Shown piece after piece: positions 5,337 through 13,052 of a stretch of 13,052 nucleotides of DNA. The DNA comes from Thiobacillus sp. (GTDB lineage: Bacteria > Pseudomonadota > Gammaproteobacteria > Burkholderiales > Thiobacillaceae). Below the pieces are notes generated by a model that saw only the letters and a program-made list of their open reading frames with translations, had not been told where the DNA came from and made no database searches. Position 1 is the stretch's first letter. Each line of letters starts with the position of its first letter. A program made the translations under genes and the position numbers. The stretch covers positions 1 to 13,052 of the forward strand of contig JAIWOS010000184.1 of assembly GCA_020217265.1 (NCBI GenBank). The letters run 5' to 3'.

Positions 5337-6715
5337 GGGCGGTGCGTCAATTCAGCCTGCGCAGGCAGCTGATCGTGCGCATGCTGTCGATCATGATGCC
5401 GCTGTTCGTGCTGTTGTGGGTCGTGGCGCATTTTTCCAGCCAGTATTTCATCAACGCGGCTTTCGACCGGTCACTGGTGCGCCGGACCTATGCGCTGGCC
5501 GATCAGGTGCAAGTTTTGCAGGGAAAGGTGCAGGTCAATCTGCCGAAAGCCGCGCGGGAATTGCTGGTGTTCGACCAGGAAGACTTGCTGTTTCACCGGG
5601 TCGTCGATCCGGCCGGCCAGGTGGTCGAGGGCGAGCGGCGCATGCCCTCTCTGCCCGGGGGCAGGCCAATCAAGCCAGGCCAGCTCGCACTCTACGATGG
5701 CATCAAGGAAGGCGAGCCGGTGCGCGTGGCGGCGTTCGGTTTGTCTCTCGCCGGCACGAGTGCCAGCGGCATGGTGCTGGTTCAGGTCGGCGAGACGCTG
5801 TCACGGCGAACCGCATTGGCCCAGCGTGCCACGCTCGCCATCGTGATTCCCATGTTCCTGATGGCGCTGGCCGCGGCGGCGGCGATCGCCTATGGCGTCG
5901 GACGTGGCCTGGCGCCGGTCGGCCGTCTGCGGGACCGCCTGTCGGCCCGCAAGGATTTCGACCTGAGTCCGGTTCCGCTGGAGGGGACGCCGACCGAACT
6001 GCGGCCCTTTCTGGATGAGATCAACTCGTTGTTGCAGCGGCTGGCCGGGGCGGTCGAGGCGCAATCGCGTTTCGTCGCGGACGCCGCGCACCAGCTGCGT
6101 ACGCCCATCGCGGGGATTCGCGCCCAGGCCGAGGCCGCGCTGTCCGTCGGCGATGCGGACAGTGCGCGGCATGCGCTTTCGCATATCGCGCACGCCGCGC
6201 AGTCCATGGGGGATCTGGTGCAGAAACTGCTTGTGCTGGCGCGTGTCGATGCGGCGGAGAACACCTTGCACCTGGTGCGGCTGGACGCTGCCGATGTGGC
6301 GCGAGACGGCTCGCGCGAATGGGCCCTGCGTGCGCTGGACGAGCGCGTTGAAATTGGCTTCGAGCAGGAGGCCGGCGAGGCTGGCCTGATGGGCGACGCC
6401 CAATTGCTGAAAGAGATGCTGGGCAACCTGATCGACAATGCCCTGCGGTATGGCGGAACCCGCATTGCCGTCGCGGCAGGCGGAACAGACCGGGGCACCT
6501 ACTGGCGGGTGACGGACAACGGCCCGGGCATACCGGAAACCCAGCGTGATGCCGTGTTCGCGCCTTTCCATCGCCTGTCGGATGGCGGCGGAGGTGCCGG
6601 GCTCGGCTTGACGATCGTCCAGCGCATAGCCCAGTTGCATGGTGCGACCGTGGACTTGTCCGACGGCCCGCATGGCCGGGGTCTGGTCGTCACGATCCGG
6701 TTTCCGCCTGCTTGA
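5333..6715 (+). CDS. Membrane sensor histidine kinase (TctE/QseC-like)
   Basis: The 460-residue kinase pairs with the upstream regulator. It has a first membrane helix (about 17-36), a periplasmic sensor region (about 37-165) of the 2CSK_N kind seen in TctE (FINAAFDRSLVRRTYALADQV, split here by position 39-59), a second membrane helix (about 168-188) and a HAMP-like linker. The H-box FVADAAHQLRTP carries H253. The N-box is EMLGNLIDNALRYG (361-374), followed by DNGPGIP (395-401) and GAGLGL (421-426). All catalytic motifs are intact. The GTG at 5333 overlaps the regulator stop, suggesting coupled translation; a GTG at 5342 is a less likely start. A terminator 12 bases after its stop ends the operon. 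The stimulus cannot be read from the sequence. Confidence 0.93.
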   Translation: MRAVRQFSLRRQLIVRMLSIMMPLFVLLWVVAHFSSQYFINAAFDRSLVRRTYALADQVQVLQGKVQVNLPKAARELLVFDQEDLLFHRVVDPAGQVVEGERRMPSLPGGRPIKPGQLALYDGIKEGEPVRVAAFGLSLAGTSASGMVLVQVGETLSRRTALAQRATLAIVIPMFLMALAAAAAIAYGVGRGLAPVGRLRDRLSARKDFDLSPVPLEGTPTELRPFLDEINSLLQRLAGAVEAQSRFVADAAHQLRTPIAGIRAQAEAALSVGDADSARHALSHIAHAAQSMGDLVQKLLVLARVDAAENTLHLVRLDAADVARDGSREWALRALDERVEIGFEQEAGEAGLMGDAQLLKEMLGNLIDNALRYGGTRIAVAAGGTDRGTYWRVTDNGPGIPETQRDAVFAPFHRLSDGGGGAGLGLTIVQRIAQLHGATVDLSDGPHGRGLVVTIRFPPA

Positions 6716-6727
6716 AGGCGCGCGTAA

Positions 6728-6754
6728 AAAAAACCGCGCCTGGCGCGGTTTTTT
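6728..6754. terminator. Bidirectional terminator between the kinase gene and pnp
   Basis: A 12-bp stem (6728-6739 with 6743-6754) has a 3-base loop and six outer A-T pairs, leaving T-runs on both strands. It lies 12 bases after the kinase stop and 18 bases after the pnp stop on the other strand. Its arms match the terminator at 4241-4270 nearly base for base. Confidence 0.92.
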
Positions 6755-6772
6755 GTTGCGGACGCGCCGGTG

Positions 6773-8896
6773 TCAGCCGGCGCTGCCCGGCGTTTCGCTG
6801 CCGGTGGTGGCCGGCGCGTCCAGCAAGGCCTTCATCGACAGGCGCAGGCGGCCTTTCTCGTCGGCCTCGAGGATCTTGACCTTCACGACCTGGCCTTCCT
6901 TGAGGTAATCGCCGATGGCGTTGACGCGCTCGTGGGCGATCTGCGAGATGTGCAAGAGGCCGTCGCGTCCCGGCAGCACGTTGACGATGGCGCCGAAGTC
7001 GAGCAGCTTGACGATGGGGCCTTCGTAGACACCACCGACCTCGACTTCGGCGGTGATTTCCTCGATGCGCTTCTTGGCGAGCTCGCCCTGTTCGATGCTG
7101 GTGCAGGCGATCTTCACCGAGCCGTCTTCCTGGATGTCGATCTGGGTGCCGGTTTCTTCCGTCAGCGCGCGGATGACCGCGCCGCCCTTGCCGATCACGT
7201 CGCGGATCTTCTCCGGGTTGATTTTCATCGCGATGATGCGCGGCGCGTAGGCGGACATCTGGCCCGCCCCGGCCACCGACTGCTTCATGATGCCGAGGAT
7301 GTGCATGCGGCCTTCCTTCGCCTGCGACAGGGCGGCCTGCATGATTTCCTTGGTGATGCCGTTGATCTTGATGTCCATCTGCAGCGCGGTGACGCCTTTT
7401 TCGGTGCCCGCCACCTTGAAGTCCATGTCGCCGAGGTGGTCCTCGTCGCCGAGGATGTCGGTGAGCACGGCGAAGCGGTTGCCTTCCTTGATGAGGCCCA
7501 TGGCGATGCCGGCCACGTGCGCCTTCAACGGCACGCCGGCGTCCATCAGCGAGAGGCAGCCGCCGCACACCGAAGCCATCGACGAGGAGCCGTTGGATTC
7601 GGTGATTTCGGACACCACGCGCATGGTGTAGTCGAATTCTTCCTTGGGCGGCAGCACGGCGAGCAGCGCCCGCTTGGCGAGCCGTCCGTGGCCGATCTCG
7701 CGGCGCTTGGGCGTGCCGACGCGACCGGTTTCGCCGGTGGCGAAGGGCGGCATGTTGTAGTGCAGCATGAAGCGGTCGGAGTAGCTGCCTTCCAGGGCGT
7801 CGATGGTCTGCTCGTCGCGGCCGGTGCCCAGCGTGGTGACGACCAGCGCCTGCGTTTCGCCGCGGGTGAACAGGCTGGAGCCGTGCGTGCGCGGCAGCAC
7901 GCCATTGCGGATGGTGATGGGACGCACGGTGCGGGTGTCGCGGCCGTCGATGCGCGGCTGGCCGGACAGGATGCGGTTACGCACCACCCCGGCTTCGAGG
8001 CGGTGGAAGGCATCCTTCACGGCGTTGGCGGCGACGGTGTCCATGTCGGCGGTGATGAGTTCGGCGAAGGCCTTGTTGCGGATTTCATCGACCGCGGCCA
8101 TGCGGGCCTGCTTCTGCTTGATGTTGTAGGCGGCCTGCAAACCGGCTTCGGCGATCTCCTTGAGGCGGCCGGTCATCACGGTGTCCTCGGCAGGGGGCTG
8201 CCAATCCCAGGCGTCGGCACCGGCCTCGTCGGCGAGTTCGTTGATCGCGTTGATCGCGGCCTGCATCTGGGTGTGGCCGAACACGACGGCGCCCAGCATC
8301 ACGTCCTCGGGCAGTTCCATTGCTTCGGACTCGACCATCAGCACGGCGGTCTCGGTGCCGGCGACGACGAGATCGAGCGCGGAATCCTTGAGCTCGGAAT
8401 TGCTCGGGTTGAGCACGTATTCACCGTTGATGAAGCCGACGCGTGCTGCGCCCACCGGGCCGTCGAACGGCAGGCCGGAGAGCATGAGTGCGGCGGAGGC
8501 GCCGAGCAGCGCGGGAATGTCGGCGGAAACCTCGGGATTGGAGGACAGCACCGTGGCGATGATCTGCACTTCGTTGAAGAAGCCCTCGGGGAAGAGCGGA
8601 CGGATCGGGCGGTCGATCAGGCGCGAGATGAGCGTCTCGCCTTCGGACGGACGCCCTTCGCGCTTGAGGAAACCGCCGGGAATGCGGCCGGCGGCGTAGG
8701 TCTTTTCCTGGTAGTCGACGGTCAGCGGGAAGAAATCCTGGCCGGGTTTGACTTCGTTCTTGGCGACCACGGTGACGAGCACCACGGTGTCGTCGACGTT
8801 GACGATGACCGCGCCGGAGGCCTGGCGGGCGATTTCGCCGGTTTCCAGCGTGACCTGATGGCGGCCGTAGGTGAAGGTTTTCTTGATAGCGCTCAC
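6773..8896 (-). CDS. pnp: Polyribonucleotide nucleotidyltransferase (PNPase)
   Basis: PNPase is a trimeric 3'-5' phosphorolytic exoribonuclease that releases nucleoside diphosphates and works in mRNA decay, often with RNase E. The 707-residue product is full length: first RNase PH-like domain (about 10-140), helical linker (about 240-320), catalytic second RNase PH-like domain (about 325-550) with [13 protein letters not shown] containing D484 and D490, a KH domain with IGKGG (568-572) and an S1 domain (about 622-690) with [11 protein letters not shown] and [10 protein letters not shown]. The start is GTG at 8896, preceded by AAGGA with good spacing. It is the last gene of the operon, 121 bases after rpsO, with a terminator-like hairpin in that gap. 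Confidence 0.98.
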   Translation of the reverse strand: MSAIKKTFTYGRHQVTLETGEIARQASGAVIVNVDDTVVLVTVVAKNEVKPGQDFFPLTVDYQEKTYAAGRIPGGFLKREGRPSEGETLISRLIDRPIRPLFPEGFFNEVQIIATVLSSNPEVSADIPALLGASAALMLSGLPFDGPVGAARVGFINGEYVLNPSNSELKDSALDLVVAGTETAVLMVESEAMELPEDVMLGAVVFGHTQMQAAINAINELADEAGADAWDWQPPAEDTVMTGRLKEIAEAGLQAAYNIKQKQARMAAVDEIRNKAFAELITADMDTVAANAVKDAFHRLEAGVVRNRILSGQPRIDGRDTRTVRPITIRNGVLPRTHGSSLFTRGETQALVVTTLGTGRDEQTIDALEGSYSDRFMLHYNMPPFATGETGRVGTPKRREIGHGRLAKRALLAVLPPKEEFDYTMRVVSEITESNGSSSMASVCGGCLSLMDAGVPLKAHVAGIAMGLIKEGNRFAVLTDILGDEDHLGDMDFKVAGTEKGVTALQMDIKINGITKEIMQAALSQAKEGRMHILGIMKQSVAGAGQMSAYAPRIIAMKINPEKIRDVIGKGGAVIRALTEETGTQIDIQEDGSVKIACTSIEQGELAKKRIEEITAEVEVGGVYEGPIVKLLDFGAIVNVLPGRDGLLHISQIAHERVNAIGDYLKEGQVVKVKILEADEKGRLRLSMKALLDAPATTGSETPGSAG

Positions 8897-8914
8897 ACGA
8901 GTTCCTTTCGAAGC

Positions 8915-8940
8915 AAAAACGCCCCGCGAGTGCGGGGCGT
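8915..8940 (-). terminator. Terminator or attenuator between rpsO and pnp
   Basis: On the minus strand a 9-bp stem ACGCCCCGC/GCGGGGCGT (8940-8932 with 8927-8919, loop 8931-8928) is followed by five T (8919-8915). It ends 18 bases before the pnp start codon, so pnp is reached only by read-through or RNA processing. In E. coli an intrinsic terminator also follows rpsO and RNase III cuts the pnp leader. Confidence 0.85.
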
Positions 8941-8966
8941 GAGAGTCAGGGGGCGGGGTGCCCCAT

Positions 8967-9007
8967 CCACTGTGCCGATACCGAGGACTGCCGGAACATC
9001 ACAGTGG
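8967..9007 (-). other. Inverted repeat in the rpsO-pnp spacer
   Basis: CCACTGTG (8967-8974) and CACAGTGG (9000-9007) can form an 8-bp stem around a 25-base loop, upstream of the terminator-like hairpin in the pnp leader. It is a candidate RNA-processing or autoregulation structure. Confidence 0.4.
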
Positions 9008-9017
9008 CGTGCAGTGT

Positions 9018-9287
9018 TTACTTGCGCAGACCGAGGCGGTCGATCAGGGTCTTGTAGCCTTCGAGATTGGTGCGCTTGAGGTAATCGAGCAGTTTGCGGC
9101 GGCGGCTCACCATCTTCAGCAGGCCGCGACGCGAGTGGTGGTCCTTCATGTTGACCTTGAAGTGTTCGGTCAGGTCGTTGATGCGGGCGGTGAGCAGGGC
9201 AACCTGCACTTCAGGGGAGCCGGTGTCGGCGGCGGCGCGCTGATAGTCGGCAACGATCTGCGCTTTTTGGGCGACGGTAACAGCCAT
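9018..9287 (-). CDS. rpsO: 30S ribosomal protein S15
   Basis: S15 binds 16S rRNA early in assembly of the 30S platform and bridges to the 50S subunit. The 89-residue product is the standard length. It has the family signature [16 protein letters not shown] (21-36), [22 protein letters not shown] (split: 49-58 and 59-70) and the C-terminal LIDRLGLRK. The ATG at 9287 is set by AAGGAG (9299-9294) 6 bases upstream; a longer reading frame to 9380 would run through the promoter. It has its own promoter and is followed by a terminator-like hairpin. Feedback by S15 on its own mRNA is known in several bacteria; whether it occurs here is unknown. Confidence 0.98.
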   Translation of the reverse strand: MAVTVAQKAQIVADYQRAAADTGSPEVQVALLTARINDLTEHFKVNMKDHHSRRGLLKMVSRRRKLLDYLKRTNLEGYKTLIDRLGLRK

Positions 9288-9350
9288 GGTGTACTCCTTG
9301 ATTAATCGCGTGGCCTGCGGCTGTGCGGGACACGTTCCGGAAAACGCACG

Positions 9351-9380
9351 ATTATACGCGATTATGCCGCCCGAATTCAA
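9351..9380 (-). promoter_or_regulatory. rpsO promoter overlapping the truB stop codon
   Basis: Minus-strand -35 TTGAAT (9380-9375) and a perfect -10 TATAAT (9356-9351) are 18 bases apart. The predicted start is near 9344, giving a leader of about 57 bases. The -35 box overlaps the truB stop codon (9379-9377). Confidence 0.75.
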
Positions 9381-10261
9381 GTTGCCATGAGCCGGCGCGG
9401 CGTGAGGCGCCCCGCCGCGGCATCCGCAAGGCCGATGAATGCCGGGCCCCGATAGACGCGCGTGAGCCCGGAGGGCGCGGCAGGGCAGGTCGCGCTGCGT
9501 CCCTGGCGCAAGGCCGAGGCACCGGGTTCGTCGAGCTGCACCGCCGGCAGATGCGCCAGCAGGCTATCCGGCGGCATCAGCAGGGCGCGGCGGGCGTCCG
9601 GCGACAGGGCTTCCAGCGCGTCCAGGGTATGGGCGTGCACCAGCTCGAAGCCGCCTGCGGCGGTGCGCGTGAGCCCCGTGAGGTGGGCGCCGCAGCCCAG
9701 TGTCTCGCCGATGTCCTGCGCCAGGGTGCGCACGTAGGTGCCGGCGCTGCACGCCACGTCGAGAACCACGCGGGGCGGCGCGCATTCGACGAGGTCGAGC
9801 GTGGCGATGCGGATCTTGCGCGGCGGCCGTTCGATGTCGATGCCGGCGCGGGCGTATTCGTAAAGCGGGCGGCCCTGGTGCTTGAGCGCGGAGTGCATGG
9901 GCGGCACCTGCTCGATCTCGCCGAGAAAGCGGGGCAACACGGCCGCCACCTCTTCGCAGTGCACGTTGACAGGCCGTTCGACGAGCACTTCGCCTTCAGG
10001 GTCGCCGGTCGAGGTGGTGATGCCGAGCTGCAGGGTCGCGCGGTAGCGCTTGTCCGATTCGAGCAGGTAGCCCGAGAATTTGGTGGCCTCGCCGAAACAC
10101 AGGGGCAGCAGGCCATCGGCGAAGGGGTCGAGGGTGCCGGTGTGGCCGGCCTTCAAGGCGGCCAGCAGCCACTTGGCCTTTTGCAGCGCGGTGTTCGAGC
10201 TGAGGCCGACGGGCTTGTTCAGCAGCAGGACGCCGTCGACGCGTTGCCGGACGATCTTCAC
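9377..10261 (-). CDS. truB: tRNA pseudouridine(55) synthase TruB
   Basis: TruB isomerises U55 of the T-loop in nearly all tRNAs and also acts as a tRNA chaperone. The 294-residue product has the start [16 protein letters not shown], the catalytic motif [17 protein letters not shown] with the nucleophile D45, the [11 protein letters not shown] segment (69-79), the [19 protein letters not shown] region and the [14 protein letters not shown] motif. The C-terminal region is a small PUA-like tail. It starts with GTG at 10261, overlapping the rbfA stop by 4 bases (GTGA), which implies translational coupling. It is followed by rpsO, whose promoter overlaps its last codons. Confidence 0.97.
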   Translation of the reverse strand: MKIVRQRVDGVLLLNKPVGLSSNTALQKAKWLLAALKAGHTGTLDPFADGLLPLCFGEATKFSGYLLESDKRYRATLQLGITTSTGDPEGEVLVERPVNVHCEEVAAVLPRFLGEIEQVPPMHSALKHQGRPLYEYARAGIDIERPPRKIRIATLDLVECAPPRVVLDVACSAGTYVRTLAQDIGETLGCGAHLTGLTRTAAGGFELVHAHTLDALEALSPDARRALLMPPDSLLAHLPAVQLDEPGASALRQGRSATCPAAPSGLTRVYRGPAFIGLADAAAGRLTPRRLMAT

Positions 10262-10685
10262 GCGTCCTTGGGTGGCGTGGCAGGCGGGTTTTCCTGCGGA
10301 TGTTTCGCGCTGTCCTCATCCTGGGGATGCTTCGCATCCTCGGCCACGGCGGTTTCGATGAGCCGCGTGAGCGCCATGCCATGCTCGACCGAACGGTCGT
10401 AGACGAACGTGAGCTTGGGCACGACGCGCAACTGCATGCGCTGCGACAACAGCGAACGCAGGAAGCCACTGGCACGCTGCAAGCCCTGCAGGCAGGCGGC
10501 GTGCTCGGTCTCGCCGCCGAGCGTGGTGAACCAGACCTTGGCAAATTCCATGTCGCGGTTCACCTCGACTTCGGTGATGGTCAGCATGCCGACGCGCGGA
10601 TCCTTCACTTCCTGCCGGATCAATTCCGGCAGTTCGCGCTGGATCTGGTCGGCTACGCGGCGGGCGCGGGGAAAGTCCTTCGGCA

Positions 10686-10686
<1 letters not shown>
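10258..10686 (-). CDS. rbfA: 30S ribosome-binding factor RbfA
   Basis: RbfA is a KH-fold factor for late 16S rRNA 5' end maturation and for growth in the cold. The 142-residue protein begins [19 protein letters not shown], then shows [21 protein letters not shown] (split across 22-42), the AKVWFT strand (49-54), [19 protein letters not shown] and the conserved DRSVEHG (97-103). After about residue 115 the chain becomes a charged Pro/Glu-rich tail with two copies of AKHPQ. Its ATG shares one base with the infB stop (TAATG) and its TGA overlaps the truB start. It sits in the standard infB-rbfA-truB order. Confidence 0.97.
10288..10335 (-). repeat. Short tandem repeat in the rbfA tail
   Basis: Two 21-base units (10335-10315 and 10308-10288) encode AKHPQDE and AKHPQEN. 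They match at 16 of 21 bases and have a 27-base period. The repeat stays in frame and lies in the disordered C-terminal tail. Confidence 0.6.

Positions 10687-13052
<2,366 letters not shown>

Noticed and set aside
5188..6018. A 276-residue alternative-frame ORF across the regulator/kinase junction
   Set aside because: It overlaps two well-supported genes in a different frame and has no recognisable features.
6770..9079. A 769-residue plus-strand reading frame antisense to pnp
   Set aside because: It mirrors pnp codon by codon and arises from high GC at third positions. Its His/Asp/Gly-rich composition matches no real protein and pnp is intact on the other strand.
9323..9349. A 5-bp stem GTGCG/CGCAC before rpsO as an autoregulatory structure
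   Set aside because: Its first arm lies upstream of or at the predicted transcription start, so it would probably not be in the RNA.

Overview
The window is GC-rich chromosomal DNA of a betaproteobacterium. The gene order infB-rbfA-truB-rpsO-pnp, a DksA with a complete four-cysteine zinc finger, a Pro-Arg-His tRNA cluster and TctD/TctE-like two-component proteins all point that way. A CbbY-type sugar-bisphosphate phosphatase suggests, but does not prove, an autotrophic lineage with a Calvin cycle, such as the Thiobacillus/Nitrosomonadales group. I see no insertion sequence, prophage, CRISPR array or recent transfer. Most of the window is housekeeping.

Layout. 1-1078 (+): the C-terminal part of a PhoX/DUF839 protein, cut by the window edge. 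1091-1500 (-): a tRNA operon Pro(TGG)-Arg(TCT)-His(GTG) with a good promoter and its own terminator. 1557-2411 (+): folD, in its full length. 2415-2481: a long hairpin repeat between convergent folD and cbbY. 2487-3245 (-): cbbY-like phosphatase, divergent from dksA. 3314-3733 (+): dksA, followed at 63 bases by an uncharacterised 147-residue protein. A strong bidirectional terminator at 4241-4270 separates this from a small exported His/Lys-rich protein (4287-4496, -). That gene is divergent from a two-component system (4668-6715, +). A second, nearly identical bidirectional terminator (6728-6754) closes the two-component operon and the opposite-strand translation/RNA-decay operon.

The minus-strand block 6773-13052 is the end of the classical nusA-infB operon: infB (5' end outside the window), rbfA, truB, rpsO and pnp. 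infB/rbfA and rbfA/truB overlap by 1 and 4 bases, so they are probably translationally coupled. rpsO has its own near-consensus promoter overlapping the truB stop codon. A terminator-like hairpin lies between rpsO and pnp, as in other proteobacteria where rpsO and pnp are partly uncoupled.

The least-explained parts are the small cationic exported protein with the two-component system and the CTTAC-N6-CTTAC direct repeat in their shared intergenic region, the uncharacterised gene downstream of dksA, and the palindromic CTTCGCG-rich repeat after folD. I did not find strong evidence for a wholly new biological system.
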